Shown: positions 18,179 through 28,647 of the stretch, in pieces | How the letters are laid out: every line of letters starts with the position of its first letter | How positions within the stretch are numbered: position 1 is the first letter of the stretch | Assembly (NCBI RefSeq): GCF_900113955.1 | Contig: NZ_FORH01000001.1 | Span: 364,395 to 428,394 of the forward strand | DNA length: 64,000 nt | Reading direction: 5' to 3' | Source: Celeribacter neptunius | GTDB taxonomy: Bacteria; Pseudomonadota; Alphaproteobacteria; Rhodobacterales; Rhodobacteraceae | The notes under the pieces: model-generated | What the model saw: the letters and a program-made list of their open reading frames with translations, nothing else | Told to the model about the DNA's origin: nothing | Database searches by the model: none | Made by a program: the position numbers and the translations under genes

Positions 18179-19612
18179 TTATCCCTCTAGCTCTTTGACC
18201 ATCGCCCGGAAATCTTCGATCCGGGCCAGGCTTTCCTCGCGTCCGAGGACGAGCATCATGTCGAGCACACTGGGGGTTGCAGCCCGGCCTGCGAGCGCCG
18301 ATCTCAAAGGTCCGGCAACTTTCCCGAACCCGAGTTCCATGGCTTCCATCACCTGGCCGACCGCCTGCTCCAATGCGTCGCGCTCCCAGCTAGCATTTTG
18401 CAGGTGCGGCGTCAATTCTTCCAGTATACCATTGGATACAGAAACCAGCTGTTTTTGCGCTTTTTCATCCATGTCCACAGGCCGGGAAACCAGCGCAAAC
18501 CGTGCTTTTTCAAGAAGTTGAGGGTAGGTCTTGGCCGAGCCTTTGAGGCAGGGCAGAGCCGCTGCGAGCCGGGTTTTTTGTCCCGGTTCGAGTGCCGTAC
18601 CACCGGAAGCTGCAAGATATCCGTCAATTTCGCTCAAGATTTCATCATCCGCCAGGATCGCAATATGCTGACCACAGATATTCTCAAGTTTCTTGGTGTC
18701 AAATCGTGCCGGTGCCTTGTTGATTCCATCGAGATCGAACCATTCCTGAGCCTGTGCATCGGTAAAGAATTCGTCATCGCCATGCGACCAGCCGAGACGC
18801 GCGAGATAATTGCGCATGCCCGCGGCCGGATAGCCCATGGCCTGATATTCCTTGACGCCCACCGCGCCGTGACGTTTCGACATTTTCTTGCCGTCGGGTC
18901 CGAAGATCAGCGGGATATGGGCATAGACCGGCAGCGGCCAGCCCATCGCCTCGTAGATGGTCATTTGACGCGCGGCATTGGCCAGATGGTCATCCCCCCG
19001 GATCACATGGGTCACGCCCATGTCATGGTCATCGACAACAACGGCCAGCATGTAGGTCGGTGTGCCATCCGAGCGTAACAGGATCATGTCATCGAGCTGA
19101 TCGTTCTTGAAGGTCACATCGCCCTGCACCTTGTCCTGCACCACCGTGGCGCCTTCGCGCGGGGCCTTGACGCGGATCACATAGGGCAGGTCCGGATGGT
19201 CCGCCTCGGCGACATCGCGCCAGGGCGAGCGATAAAGCGTGCTTTCCTTCCTGGCGCGGGCCTCTTCGCGGAAGGATTCGATCTCGTCCTGGGTGGCGAA
19301 GCACTTATAGGCCTTGCCCGCCGCCAACATCTCGCGCGCCACCTCGGCGTGGCGATCGGCGCGCTCAAACTGGCTCACCGCCTCGCCATCGTAATCGAGG
19401 CCGAGCCATTCCATGCCGTCGAGAATCCCCTGGGTCGCCTCCGGGGTCGAGCGCGCCCGGTCGGTGTCCTCGATGCGCAGGAGGAATTTGCCGCCGCGGC
19501 CGCGGGCGTAGAGCCAGGAGAACAGCGCCGTGCGGGCGGTGCCGATATGCATGTCGCCGGTGGGCGAGGGAGCGATGCGGGTGACGACAGGCGTGTTGGC
19601 GATCTCGGACAT
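18179..19612 (-). CDS. gltX: Glutamate--tRNA ligase
   Basis: A 477-residue class I aminoacyl-tRNA synthetase. The HIGH-type motif lies in [16 protein letters not shown] (residues 11-27) and the KMSKR motif in [22 protein letters not shown] is also conserved. I start at [10 protein letters not shown] because it precedes the catalytic core by the usual distance; an upstream extension would run into the comEC promoter. The stretch 18,390-18,780, coding the anticodon-binding half, has markedly lower GC (about 45%) and different codon choice from the rest, which suggests a recombined tract. A second gltX copy elsewhere cannot be excluded. Confidence 0.96.
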   Translation of the reverse strand: MSEIANTPVVTRIAPSPTGDMHIGTARTALFSWLYARGRGGKFLLRIEDTDRARSTPEATQGILDGMEWLGLDYDGEAVSQFERADRHAEVAREMLAAGKAYKCFATQDEIESFREEARARKESTLYRSPWRDVAEADHPDLPYVIRVKAPREGATVVQDKVQGDVTFKNDQLDDMILLRSDGTPTYMLAVVVDDHDMGVTHVIRGDDHLANAARQMTIYEAMGWPLPVYAHIPLIFGPDGKKMSKRHGAVGVKEYQAMGYPAAGMRNYLARLGWSHGDDEFFTDAQAQEWFDLDGINKAPARFDTKKLENICGQHIAILADDEILSEIDGYLAASGGTALEPGQKTRLAAALPCLKGSAKTYPQLLEKARFALVSRPVDMDEKAQKQLVSVSNGILEELTPHLQNASWERDALEQAVGQVMEAMELGFGKVAGPLRSALAGRAATPSVLDMMLVLGREESLARIEDFRAMVKELEG

Positions 19613-19694
19613 GGAGCAATTAACCCTTTGGTAACCATGATGGCGGAAGTCTTGTTGCTGAGGGGCATACGGGAAGGCGGAAAAGGACTCAAGG

Positions 19695-21842
19695 GTGCGG
19701 CCGCTCTCATCTCTGGCCATCTCCATGGCGCGGACCGGTGTCGATGTGATCGACGGTCAACGCGGGCGGCTGTTCCTGTGGTTGCCCGTGGGGTTCGGTA
19801 CGGGCATCGGCAGCTATTTCGCTCTGCCGTTGGAACCCGGCCCGATCATCTGGATCGGGATTGCACTCATGGCCCTCGCGCTGCTGATCTCCCTGACGCG
19901 GCTGCCACCATTACTTGCCCCGCCTGCGGTCGCTGCGCTGGTCATTCTGATGGGCTTCGGCGCCGCCGGGTTGCGCGCCCATCTGGTGGCTGCGCCGGTG
20001 CTCGGTTTTCGCTATTACGGCCCGGTCGAGGGCCGGGTGATCAGGATCGACCGCTCCGCCAGTGACGCGCGGCGGCTGACGCTCGATCGGGTGGTGCTGA
20101 CGGATTTCTCACTGGAGCGCACGCCGGCGCGGGTGCGTGTCTCGCTCCATGCCGCGCAGGAGTTCATCACGCCCGAACCGGGCATGCGGCTCGCCGTCAC
20201 CGCGCATCTCTCGCCGCCGCCGGGGCCCGCGGAACCCGGCGGGTTCGATTTCAAGCGCATGGCCTGGTTCGACCGGCTGGGCGCCGTTGGCTATAGCCGC
20301 AGCCCGGCGCTTCGCGCGGGTGCGGCGGAGCCCTATGCGCTGCTCGGCGTGCATCGGCTGCGCCAGACCATGTCGGACGCGTTACAGACCCGGCTGCCCG
20401 GTCAACGTGGCGCCTTCGCCGCTGCCATTCTCACCGGCGACCGCACCGGGATCTCGCCCGCGACCTCAGAGGCGCTCAGAGGTGCCAACCTGTCGCATCT
20501 GCTGGCGATTTCCGGGCTGCATATGGGATTGCTGACCGGCGTGGTCTTCTACGCGCTGCGTCTGGTTCTCGCGCTCATTCCCGGTGCGGCGCTGAAATAC
20601 CCGATCAAGAAAATCGCCGCCATGGGCGCCTTGATGGCCGGGGGCTTCTATCTCGCGCTCTCGGGGTTCAATGTCGCCACGGAGCGGGCTTTCACCATGA
20701 TCTCGGTGATGTTCATTGCCGTGCTGCTGGATCGTCGGGCGATCTCGCTTCGAACCGTCGCCATCGCGGCGCTGATCATCCTCGCCTTTCAACCCGAGGT
20801 GCTGCCCGAACCCGGGTTCCAGATGTCCTTTGCCGCCACCACGGCGTTGGTCGCGGTGTTCTCGATCCTGCGCCGGATGCGGCTGATGGTGCGCTGGCCC
20901 CCCGCGGCCCGTGTCATCGTCAGCGTTGTCATCTCCTCGGCCGTGGCCGGGATCGCGACGGCGCCGGTCGCCGCCGCGCATTTCAACCGCATCGCCGATT
21001 ACGGGTTGCTGGCCAATGTTCTGGCGGTGCCGCTGATGGGGGCCGTGGTGATCCCGGCGGCGGTCTTTGCCCTGCTTCTCCTGCCGATCGGGGCCGAAGG
21101 CGTCGCGCTCTGGGCAATGGGGCAGGGCATTGGCTGGATACTCGGGGTGGCCGGGACCGTCTCCTCCTGGCAGGGGGCTGTGACGCATATCGCCTCGCCT
21201 CCGGGGGCGAGCCTGCCGCTGATCGCGTTTGGCGGGCTGTTCGTGATCCTCTGGCGCGGGCGCTGGCAGGGGATCGGGATTGCGCCGGTGGCTCTGGGTT
21301 TCATGCTCTGGGCGATGGCGGAGCGCCCGGCGCTGTTGATCGCCGACGATGGCAGCCTGACCGGGCGGATGACGGCACAGGGGCGCTGGCTGTCCAAGGA
21401 CAAGGGCTCGGGCTTTGCCGCCGGGGTCTGGCTTGAGAATGACGGCGATCTCCCGGATCAGGCCCGTGCCGCCGCACGTCCGCCCGTGCCGCTGGATCTG
21501 GGCGGGCTTCGCATCCGTCAGGTGACGGGGCGCGGCTGGCAGGAGGCGGCGCGTGCGGCCTGTGCCGAGGCCGACCTGGTCATTCTCAACCAACTCTGGG
21601 AGGAGGCGCCGCTCACGGACTGCCTGTTGATCGATCTGGGCTTTCTGTGCAAGAGCGGGTCGCTGGCCCTGAGCGCCTCGAGCGCAGGGGGCGGGGCCCT
21701 GCGCCTGACCAGCGCCTATGGTGCTTCGGGGCTGCGCCTGTGGAACACGCCGGCCTTGCGTTGGGACCCGCCGCGCAGGGCAGGTGAAGTGAAAGAAAAA
21801 CTGCCCCCATATGTCATGGGGACAGTTTTCAATATCAGATGA
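19695..21842 (+). CDS. comEC: ComEC/Rec2-type DNA uptake channel protein
   Basis: A 715-residue multi-spanning membrane protein. An N-terminal OB-like DUF4131 region (about 80-200) is followed by the Competence domain with [14 protein letters not shown] and a GFQMSFAAT motif, then a shortened C-terminal part. The metallo-beta-lactamase nuclease found in longer ComEC proteins is not recognisable: no HxHxDH motif is seen. It would move single-stranded DNA across the inner membrane. An alternative start is MARTGVDV at 19725. It is divergent from gltX and convergent with lexA. Confidence 0.88.
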   Translation: MRPLSSLAISMARTGVDVIDGQRGRLFLWLPVGFGTGIGSYFALPLEPGPIIWIGIALMALALLISLTRLPPLLAPPAVAALVILMGFGAAGLRAHLVAAPVLGFRYYGPVEGRVIRIDRSASDARRLTLDRVVLTDFSLERTPARVRVSLHAAQEFITPEPGMRLAVTAHLSPPPGPAEPGGFDFKRMAWFDRLGAVGYSRSPALRAGAAEPYALLGVHRLRQTMSDALQTRLPGQRGAFAAAILTGDRTGISPATSEALRGANLSHLLAISGLHMGLLTGVVFYALRLVLALIPGAALKYPIKKIAAMGALMAGGFYLALSGFNVATERAFTMISVMFIAVLLDRRAISLRTVAIAALIILAFQPEVLPEPGFQMSFAATTALVAVFSILRRMRLMVRWPPAARVIVSVVISSAVAGIATAPVAAAHFNRIADYGLLANVLAVPLMGAVVIPAAVFALLLLPIGAEGVALWAMGQGIGWILGVAGTVSSWQGAVTHIASPPGASLPLIAFGGLFVILWRGRWQGIGIAPVALGFMLWAMAERPALLIADDGSLTGRMTAQGRWLSKDKGSGFAAGVWLENDGDLPDQARAAARPPVPLDLGGLRIRQVTGRGWQEAARAACAEADLVILNQLWEEAPLTDCLLIDLGFLCKSGSLALSASSAGGGALRLTSAYGASGLRLWNTPALRWDPPRRAGEVKEKLPPYVMGTVFNIR
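21797..21829. terminator. Bidirectional terminator inside the 3' end of comEC
   Basis: AAAACTG and CCCCAT pair with ATGGGG and CAGTTTT around a 5-base loop, with one mismatch. T-runs exist on both sides, so it can end both comEC and the convergent lexA transcript. It overlaps the last comEC codons. Confidence 0.75.
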
Positions 21843-21882
21843 GGCCTGCCAGATGAGGCATCTCAGATGAGAAATCTGGCTG

Positions 21883-22593
21883 TCAGTAGCTGCGGATCAG
21901 CCCGACGAGACGGCCCTGAATTTCCACCTGATCGGCGGGCAGGATGCGGGTCTCATAGGCGGGGTTGGCCGCCTCGAGCGCGACCATATTGCCGTGGCGC
22001 TGATAGCGCTTGAGCGTGGTCTCATAGCCCTCGACCATGGCCACGACGATATCGCCGTCCTTGGCCTGGCTGGTCTCGCGGATGACCACGATATCGCCGC
22101 TGTTGATCCCGGCGTTGATCATGGAATCGCCTTTGACCTCAAGCGCATAGTGATTGCCGTGACCGGAGAGCATGGAGCCCGGAACGGCGACGTTCATCGC
22201 CCCGTCCTGCACCGCCTCGATCGGGATGCCGGCGGCGATCTTGCCCATGATCGGCAGGTTGGTGGCGATCACCGCCTCGACGCCCATGGCCTCGGCCGGC
22301 TGTGGCGCATTGGGGCGATCGCCCTCGATCACCTTCGGGGCAAATCCGGTGGTCGGTGCAGTGGGCGCACCGCCGAGGCTTTCGGGCAGTTTGACGATCT
22401 CGATGGCGCGGGCACGATGCGCCAGACGGCGGATGAAGCCGCGCTCTTCCAGCGCGGTGATCAGCCGGTGAATGCCGGATTTGGAGCGCAGGTCCAGCGC
22501 TTCCTTCATCTCGTCGAAAGAGGGCGGCACGCCATCCCTTTGCATCCGGGTGTTGATGAAGTCCAACAGCTGAAGTTGTTTCTTGGTCAGCAT
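21883..22593 (-). CDS. lexA: SOS repressor LexA
   Basis: A 236-residue repressor-protease. The N-terminal winged helix starts [12 protein letters not shown]; recognition region [19 protein letters not shown]. Self-cleavage site Ala121-Gly122 in KIAAGIP, catalytic Ser157 in KGDSMINAG and Lys195 in ETTLKRY are all present. The linker (residues about 75-110) is longer than in E. coli, as in other alphaproteobacteria. I start at MLTKKQ rather than 14 codons upstream because the family begins there. LexA boxes lie 83-108 bases upstream, indicating autoregulation. Confidence 0.97.
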   Translation of the reverse strand: MLTKKQLQLLDFINTRMQRDGVPPSFDEMKEALDLRSKSGIHRLITALEERGFIRRLAHRARAIEIVKLPESLGGAPTAPTTGFAPKVIEGDRPNAPQPAEAMGVEAVIATNLPIMGKIAAGIPIEAVQDGAMNVAVPGSMLSGHGNHYALEVKGDSMINAGINSGDIVVIRETSQAKDGDIVVAMVEGYETTLKRYQRHGNMVALEAANPAYETRILPADQVEIQGRLVGLIRSY

Positions 22594-22675
22594 CCGTTCG
22601 GTCCTCTTCCTGTCTTGTTTTCTCGCGCCGTTCACGCGCGTTATCGGCGTGATTGAAAGCGAATAAGACTAAAAT

Positions 22676-22701
22676 GTTCCGAAAATGTTCTACCTGCGTT
22701 C
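22676..22701. promoter_or_regulatory. Overlapping LexA boxes (GTTC-N7-GTTC-N7-GTTC)
   Basis: Three GTTC half-sites at 22676, 22687 and 22698 with 7-base spacers make two overlapping copies of the alphaproteobacterial SOS box GTTC-N7-GTTC. They lie in the gap between moeA and lexA, in the lexA promoter region. Confidence 0.88.
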
Positions 22702-22778
22702 CCGGTATGTGTCAACAGGGGGCTGCAGCAAAGCTCGAAGCTGTGGTTTTCTCGACTTAACGGGCAGCGTTTTGAGCC

Positions 22779-23951
22779 TCAGAGCCGGATCACCTCGACC
22801 GTGTCGCCGGCCTCGCGGGCCGGGTCCTGGGGGGCGCGCACCAGAAGGGCATTGGCACGCGACAGGATCGACATGAGCGAGCTGTCTTGCCGCTCAAACG
22901 GCGTGACGCCCTCCTCGGTCAGCTCGGCGCGCATGTAATGTTCGCGCGGGCCGTTGGCGGAAACGGGGGCCAGAAGCGTGGTGGTGATGCGCGCTGCCGG
23001 GGCAGGGGCGAGACCTTGCAACGCGGCCAGAGCCGGCAGGAGGAACAGCCGCGCCGTGACCATGGCGGAGACCGGATTGCCCGGCAGGCCGAGCATGATG
23101 GAGCCGCCGAGTTTGCCGGCCATCAGCGGTTTGCCGGGGCGCATGGCGACCTTGTAAAAGGCGCGATCGAGGCCGAGATCCGTGGCCACCTTGCCCACGA
23201 GGTCATGATCGCCCACGGAGGCCCCGCCGATCGAGAGGATCACATCGGCGCCCTCGGCCAGGGCAAAGGTCTGGCGCAGCATCTCTTCATCGTCGGGAGC
23301 GATGGGCAGCATCCGGGCCACACCGCCGGCCTCTTCGATCATTGCGGCAAGGCCGAAAGAGTTCGACGCGATGATTTGCGACGGGCCGGGTGTCTCGCCC
23401 GGCATGACCAGCTCGTCGCCGGTGGCGATGAGCGCCACCACGGGACGGCGATGGACCGTGACCTCGGGGATGTTCATCGCCGCCAGAAGGTTGATATCCT
23501 GCGGGCTGAGGCGACGCGGCGCCGTGATCCGGTCGCCGATTTTGAAATCGCCGCCCAGAGGCCGGATGTTACGGTTCTCCGAGAGATCTTCGCTGACGGT
23601 GATCGTATCGCCGTCGCGGGTGACATCTTCCTGAATGATCACCCTTGTGACGCCATTGGGCACCGGCGCACCGGTGAAAATCCGCACCGCCTCGCCCGCA
23701 CCAATCGGGCCATCATAGCCATGACCGGCGGCACTTTCACCGATCACGCTGAAGCTGTCGCCGATCTGCGGGTGATCCGCCGCGACGCCATAGCCATCCA
23801 TGGCGGAGGAGGCAAAGGGCGGTTGATCGCGCTTGGCCACCGCATCCTCGGCCAGGGTCCGACCCGAAGATTCGCGCAGCGGCACGGTCTCGGTGTCCAG
23901 TGGGGAGCAGAGCGAAAAGACGTTCTCGAGGGCCTCAGCGACGGAAATCAT
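22779..23951 (-). CDS. moeA: Molybdopterin molybdotransferase
   Basis: A 390-residue MoeA that inserts molybdate into adenylated molybdopterin. Seen are [12 protein letters not shown] near the N-terminus, [16 protein letters not shown], the MogA-like core [13 protein letters not shown], and [13 protein letters not shown] followed by [11 protein letters not shown]. Length is normal. Its start overlaps the moaC stop by four bases (ATGA). It lies in the order trpC-moaC-moeA-lexA, familiar to me from Rhodobacteraceae. Confidence 0.96.
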   Translation of the reverse strand: MISVAEALENVFSLCSPLDTETVPLRESSGRTLAEDAVAKRDQPPFASSAMDGYGVAADHPQIGDSFSVIGESAAGHGYDGPIGAGEAVRIFTGAPVPNGVTRVIIQEDVTRDGDTITVSEDLSENRNIRPLGGDFKIGDRITAPRRLSPQDINLLAAMNIPEVTVHRRPVVALIATGDELVMPGETPGPSQIIASNSFGLAAMIEEAGGVARMLPIAPDDEEMLRQTFALAEGADVILSIGGASVGDHDLVGKVATDLGLDRAFYKVAMRPGKPLMAGKLGGSIMLGLPGNPVSAMVTARLFLLPALAALQGLAPAPAARITTTLLAPVSANGPREHYMRAELTEEGVTPFERQDSSLMSILSRANALLVRAPQDPAREAGDTVEVIRL

Positions 23952-24439
23952 GACTGGGCCTCACCGGAAATATCGTACACCCCGGATTTGCCGCCTTCCT
24001 TGCGCAACAGCCGGGTCTGGACGATCTCCATGCCCTTTTCGGCGGCTTTCAGCATGTCATAGACGGTGAGCGCGGCGACCGAGGCGGCGGTGAGCGCTTC
24101 CATCTCGACCCCGGTCTGACCCGATGTCTTGACGGTGGCGCGAATGCGGATGCCGGGCAGGCTTGCGTCCGGGGTGAGATCGAGCGTCACCTTGGTGATC
24201 GGCAGCGGATGGCAGAGCGGGATGAGATCGGAGGTCTTTTTCGACCCCATGATCCCGGCCAGACGCGCGACGCCCAGAACATCGCCCTTTTTTGCCGTGC
24301 CTTCGGTGACGAGTGCCAGGGTCTCCGGCGTCATTTTCACCGCGCTCTCGGCGGTGGCGAGACGGTCGGTGACCGCTTTGCCGGACACATCGACCATATG
24401 GGCGTTGCCGCCCTCGTCGAAATGGGTGAGCTCTGCCAT
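23948..24439 (-). CDS. moaC: Cyclic pyranopterin monophosphate synthase MoaC
   Basis: A 163-residue enzyme that acts after MoaA in molybdenum cofactor synthesis. Motifs: [46 protein letters not shown] (shown only in part by family memory), and the C-terminal GGKSG. Length is typical for the family. It is 47 bases downstream of trpC and overlaps moeA, so the three are likely one transcript. Confidence 0.96.
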   Translation of the reverse strand: MAELTHFDEGGNAHMVDVSGKAVTDRLATAESAVKMTPETLALVTEGTAKKGDVLGVARLAGIMGSKKTSDLIPLCHPLPITKVTLDLTPDASLPGIRIRATVKTSGQTGVEMEALTAASVAALTVYDMLKAAEKGMEIVQTRLLRKEGGKSGVYDISGEAQS

Positions 24440-24486
24440 GTCGTCTCCTCCCGACTGGATAGGGTTAGGCCGGAATCAGGCCAAAA

Positions 24487-25287
24487 TCAGGCTGGCACCG
24501 GGTTGGCCAGAAGCGCTTTCGTGGCCGCCTCGACATCGTCCTGACGCATCAGGCTCTCGCCAATGAGGAAGCTGCGCGCACCGTAAGTGGCCATGTCGGC
24601 GAGATCTTCGGGTGTGAACAGCCCGCTTTCGCAGACCAGTGTCCGATCCGAGGGCACCCGTTTCGACAGCACCCGGGTGGTGTCGAGCGTGGTCTCGAAC
24701 GTCTTCAGGTTGCGGTTGTTGATGCCCATGAGCGGGGATTTGAGCTTGAGCGCGCGCTCCAGCTCCTCGGCATCGTGAATTTCAATGAGCACATCCATGC
24801 CCAACTCGAAGGCGGCGGCTTCCAACTCGGCGGCTTGACCGTCCTCGACAGAGGCCATGATGATCAGGATCGCATCCGCGCCCCAGGCCCGGGCCTCGGC
24901 CATCTGATAGGTGTCATACATGAAATCCTTGCGCAGAACCGGCAGGCTCACCTCGGCACGGGCCGCTTTCAGGAACTCCGGCGAGCCCTGAAACGACGGC
25001 GTGTCGGTCAAGACGGAGAGACAGGTCGCCCCGCCGGCCTCATAGGCCCGGGCGATGCGGGGCGGATCGAAATCCGGACGGATCAGGCCCTTCGAGGGCG
25101 AAGCCTTCTTGACCTCGGCGATGAGCCCGTAGCCGGTCTGAGAGGCCGATTGCAGCGCCGAAGCAAAGCCGCGGGTCGGGCTTTGAGCGGCGGCAAGGGA
25201 GGCAAGCTCAGACAGCGATACGGTCTGTTTCGCCGCGGCGATCTCTTCGAGCTTATAGGCTTTGATTTTATCGAGAACATTGGACAT
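24487..25287 (-). CDS. trpC: Indole-3-glycerol phosphate synthase
   Basis: A 266-residue TIM-barrel enzyme of tryptophan synthesis. Seen are [18 protein letters not shown] (substrate phosphate and catalytic Lys), [36 protein letters not shown], and [11 protein letters not shown] with the catalytic Glu. Length is normal and it is monofunctional. In related genomes I expect trpD directly upstream, but here a P450/dct block of 11.5 kb separates trpC from trpD and trpG. Confidence 0.97.
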   Translation of the reverse strand: MSNVLDKIKAYKLEEIAAAKQTVSLSELASLAAAQSPTRGFASALQSASQTGYGLIAEVKKASPSKGLIRPDFDPPRIARAYEAGGATCLSVLTDTPSFQGSPEFLKAARAEVSLPVLRKDFMYDTYQMAEARAWGADAILIIMASVEDGQAAELEAAAFELGMDVLIEIHDAEELERALKLKSPLMGINNRNLKTFETTLDTTRVLSKRVPSDRTLVCESGLFTPEDLADMATYGARSFLIGESLMRQDDVEAATKALLANPVPA

Positions 25288-25388
25288 GACGGCAGTGATA
25301 CAGGGGGTTGGCGGTCAAGGGAAGATGGGAATGTGCCGGGACAAACCCGTATTTGCAGACACCATTGGCGCGGAACAAGGCGAAGCCG

Positions 25389-25526
25389 CCGCGCCTGCGC
25401 CTGCCTGTCCCCGCAGGCTGGCGCATTTGGGGCCGCGCTATGGGGTCAGGCGATGGATGTATTTTGCGTGATAAAGCGCACCACACAATCGTGACAGCGC
25501 CACCCTACAGACAGGCGCAGGCGCGG
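25389..25526 (+). repeat. Intergenic repeat bounded by 15-bp inverted repeats (R4)
   Basis: A non-coding unit between the trpC start and the P450 stop. It is closed by perfect 15-bp inverted arms, CCGCGCCTGCGCCTG (25389-25403) and its complement (25512-25526). Left of it, GCGGAACAAGGC is shared with the R1 region near 660; inside, GGCTGGCGCATT and GATAAAGCGC recall the R3/R5 family. It fills most of the gap 25288-25540. Confidence 0.6.
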
Positions 25527-25540
25527 CTCTCTCCCTAATT

Positions 25541-26722
25541 TCAGACCGACACCTTCAACCGTTCCAGCCCATGAAAATGCCAGGTGTCGGCATAGGGCGG
25601 CGTCTCGGTGAGGCGCAGCTCGGGGTAGCGGGCGAAAAGCCGGGGCAGGGCAACGCGCATTTCGAGCCGCGCCAGCGGCGCGCCGACGCAGAAATGGATG
25701 CCGGCGCCAAAGGCGGTGTTCTGTTTCACCTTGCGAGTGGGGTCGAAGGTATTCGGATCGTCCCAGGCATCGTCATCGCGATTGGCGGCGCCGAGCAGAA
25801 GCCCGATCTTGTCGCCGCGTTTCAGCTCCTGACCGAGAAAGGTGGTATCTTCATAGACCCAGCGCTGAAACAGGTGCAGCGGCGGATCAAAGCGCAGAAG
25901 CTCCTCGATCAGCCCGTCGATCTTGTCCTCTTCAAGGAAATCACGCGGCACGTCCTGTTCGAGCACGGTTTTCACCGCGATTCCAAGACTGTGCACGGTG
26001 GCCTCATGGCCCGCGTTGAGCAAAAGGATACAGGTCGAGATCAGCTCATCGGTGGTGAGTTTTTCACCATCGGCCTCTGCGGCGATCAGGCTGGTGATCA
26101 GATCGTCGGCAGGTTGGCTGCGCCGGGTCTCGACATAGGATCGCATGAAATCGGAGAACTCGGTGGCGGCCTTTGACGCGGCCTCTTCGATCTCGCGGGT
26201 GCGCCCGGGTGTGTAGACCGCGACCATGGCGTTGGACCAGGTGAGAAGCTGTTCCGACATCGCCTCTGGCACGCCCAGAAGCCGACAGATGATCCGCACC
26301 GGCACCATTTTGCAGAAGGTGGGCAGGAGATCGAACTCTCCCTCCGGGAACTGATCCAGAAGATCGTCCACGATCTCTTCCAGATCCGGCACCAGCGCCC
26401 TGATCCGTCGCGAGGTGAAGGCGCGCAGCACCAAGGACCGCAGCCGGTGATGGCGATCTTCCTCAAGCTCGAGCATGGAATGCGCCTCGATGTCGTAGAA
26501 GGCTTTCAGATGCTCCGGGATCTCCGGGGCGAACCCGTCGGGCGCCTCGCGGCCAAAGCGCGCATCGCGCAGTGCCATCGACACGCCATCGTAGCCGGCG
26601 ATCACCGGCAGGTTCAGCTCCTCCCACCAGACCATCGGCCCGCCGGCGCGCAGCCGGTCGTAGAAGGCATAGGGGCTCTGGATAAAGGCGGGGTCGCTCG
26701 GGGGGCAGGAAAATCTTTTCAT
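25541..26722 (-). CDS. Cytochrome P450
   Basis: A 393-residue soluble bacterial P450. The I-helix oxygen motif is AGHEAT (237-242), the ExxR motif is E274-L-L-R277, and the heme loop FGAGIHFCVGAPLA has the ligand Cys345. Length is typical. The start MKRFSCPPSDPAF is preferred over 36 extra codons that would overlap the divergent dctB gene. No ferredoxin or reductase gene is next to it, so electrons must come from elsewhere. The substrate cannot be predicted; the sequence looks like the CYP107/CYP-fatty-acid-like bacterial class, but that is a guess. Confidence 0.93.
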   Translation of the reverse strand: MKRFSCPPSDPAFIQSPYAFYDRLRAGGPMVWWEELNLPVIAGYDGVSMALRDARFGREAPDGFAPEIPEHLKAFYDIEAHSMLELEEDRHHRLRSLVLRAFTSRRIRALVPDLEEIVDDLLDQFPEGEFDLLPTFCKMVPVRIICRLLGVPEAMSEQLLTWSNAMVAVYTPGRTREIEEAASKAATEFSDFMRSYVETRRSQPADDLITSLIAAEADGEKLTTDELISTCILLLNAGHEATVHSLGIAVKTVLEQDVPRDFLEEDKIDGLIEELLRFDPPLHLFQRWVYEDTTFLGQELKRGDKIGLLLGAANRDDDAWDDPNTFDPTRKVKQNTAFGAGIHFCVGAPLARLEMRVALPRLFARYPELRLTETPPYADTWHFHGLERLKVSV

Positions 26723-26795
26723 GGCCCCTGTTTGAGCGTGAAGTGCTTTCCTTTGCAAGCGGGGTTTTCTACGCTGGGACGCGAAGAGAGGGGCG

Positions 26796-28598
26796 ATGAA
26801 ATTGCACAGCGAGACTTTGCACAGCGACACAGAGAAGGGGGCTGACGCGCCTCACGACCGCCACCGGCTGATCTGGCTGTTGGGCGGGCTTCTGGCCGTG
26901 GCGCTCTTTGGCCTCGGGGTGTTTGTGCTGAGCTTTCGCGCCGAGTTGGATCAGGCGTCCGAGCGCGGGCGCTCCGATCTGACGCTGGCCTCCGACCGGC
27001 TGACCACCGGGTTGCAACGCTACCGCGAGCTGGCGGTGCTGCTCTCCGATCACCCGACCGTGCTGGCACTGGCGCTGGTGCAAGATACCGATGCGGCGAC
27101 GGTCGAGGCGGCGTCCGATCTGCTGCAAAGCATGGCCGACAAGACCGGGGCCTCCTCGGTCATGCTGGTGGCGCGGGACGGGCGGGTGCTGGCGGCGGCC
27201 GCGGAACAGCGGCTGCCCAAGGGCGTGCAGGCCGGGTTTGCCCGCGCCATGGACGGGGCGCTGGGCGTGAGCCATTTCGTCGACCAGGATGGCCGGCGAC
27301 GTTATGTCTTTGCCGCACCGGTCTTTGCCCCGCAGGGCGCGCCACAGGCGGCGGTGCTGGTCAGCGTCGATATCGGGGCGCTGGAATGGGGCTGGCCGAC
27401 CGAGGCGTCGGCGATCTATTTCACCGACGATTACGGCGTGGTGTTCATTGCCAACCGCTCCGAACTGGTGCTGCGCGGCGGGCTCGCCGGGCCGATGCCG
27501 GTGGCGGCACGCTACGAAATTTCCGGGCTCGACATCTGGCGCCCCGATGCCGGGCCTTACATCCCGTCTCCGGCGCTGCACCTGACCCAGCCGTTGCCGG
27601 TGATCGGGCTGGAGGCGGAGCTCCTGATGAATCTCAGGCCGGTGATTGCGATTGCCGGGCTACAGGCCGGGATGGCGGCGGCGCTGGCGCTGGTGTTTGC
27701 GGCCTTCTGGGCCTTTGCCATGGAGCGGCGGCGGACATTGGCGCTGGCGAACGTGCGGCTGGAGGCGCGGGTGGCGGCCCGGACCGAGGCCCTAGAAGCG
27801 GCCAACCGTGAGCTGCAACATGAGGTGCATGAGCGTCAGGAGGCGGAAGCGCGGCTGAAACGCGCCCAGGCGGATCTGGTGCAGGCCGGCAAGCTTTCGG
27901 CGCTGGGCGAAATGTCGGCCGGCATCAGCCATGAACTCAATCAGCCGCTGATGGCGATCCGTTCCTTTGCCGAGAATGCCCAGGCCTTCATTTCCCGCGA
28001 CAAGCCGGAGCGCGCCGCCGAGAATCTCGGGCGAATTTCCGAGCTGGCGCGGCGCATGGGGCGGATCATCAAGAACTTGCGTGCCTTTGCCAAACAGGAG
28101 CCGGAGACCATCGTCGATGTCGAACTCACGGGCGTGATCGAGGCGGCGCTTGAGATGACCCAGGGCAAGATCGCCGCCCATGGGGTCACTGTGGCGTGGA
28201 AGCCCGGGGCCGAGATCTGGGTGCGCGGTGGCGAGGTGCGGCTGCAACAGGTGGTGATGAATCTCCTGTCCAATGCGGTCGATGCGATGAAAGAAAGCGA
28301 AGGGGACAAGCGGATCGGGATCGCGATCCTGTCCGGTGAGACCCCCGCCGATCCGGTGCGGCTCACGGTGAGCGACAGCGGGCCGGGGATTGCCGAGCCG
28401 GAAAAGATCTTTGATCCGTTCTACACCACCAAGGCGCAGGGTGCCGCCGAGGGCATGGGGCTCGGCCTGTCGATTTCCTATGGCTTGATCCAGAGTTTCG
28501 GCGGGCGTATCCGAGGCGAGAATATCCCGGGGCAGGGCGCGCGGTTCACGATCGAGCTGCAACGGGCACAGATGCGGCCCGGACAGGCTGCGGAATAG
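26796..28598 (+). CDS. dctB: Sensor histidine kinase, DctB type
   Basis: A 600-residue membrane kinase. First membrane segment about 25-47, periplasmic dCache-like sensor about 50-280, second segment about 281-307, coiled coil 312-365, HisKA with H379 in GISHELNQPL, and an HATPase domain (LLSNAVDAM, DSGPGI, GMGLGLSISYGL). This matches DctB, which senses C4-dicarboxylates and phosphorylates DctD. dctD follows after 49 bases and dctPQM lies just beyond, supporting the name. The start has GAGAGGGG upstream. Confidence 0.9.
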   Translation: MKLHSETLHSDTEKGADAPHDRHRLIWLLGGLLAVALFGLGVFVLSFRAELDQASERGRSDLTLASDRLTTGLQRYRELAVLLSDHPTVLALALVQDTDAATVEAASDLLQSMADKTGASSVMLVARDGRVLAAAAEQRLPKGVQAGFARAMDGALGVSHFVDQDGRRRYVFAAPVFAPQGAPQAAVLVSVDIGALEWGWPTEASAIYFTDDYGVVFIANRSELVLRGGLAGPMPVAARYEISGLDIWRPDAGPYIPSPALHLTQPLPVIGLEAELLMNLRPVIAIAGLQAGMAAALALVFAAFWAFAMERRRTLALANVRLEARVAARTEALEAANRELQHEVHERQEAEARLKRAQADLVQAGKLSALGEMSAGISHELNQPLMAIRSFAENAQAFISRDKPERAAENLGRISELARRMGRIIKNLRAFAKQEPETIVDVELTGVIEAALEMTQGKIAAHGVTVAWKPGAEIWVRGGEVRLQQVVMNLLSNAVDAMKESEGDKRIGIAILSGETPADPVRLTVSDSGPGIAEPEKIFDPFYTTKAQGAAEGMGLGLSISYGLIQSFGGRIRGENIPGQGARFTIELQRAQMRPGQAAE

Positions 28599-28647
28599 GG
28601 CGGCGGAATAGCGCGCGGAACGTGGTGCGCAATGAGGGCGAAGACAG

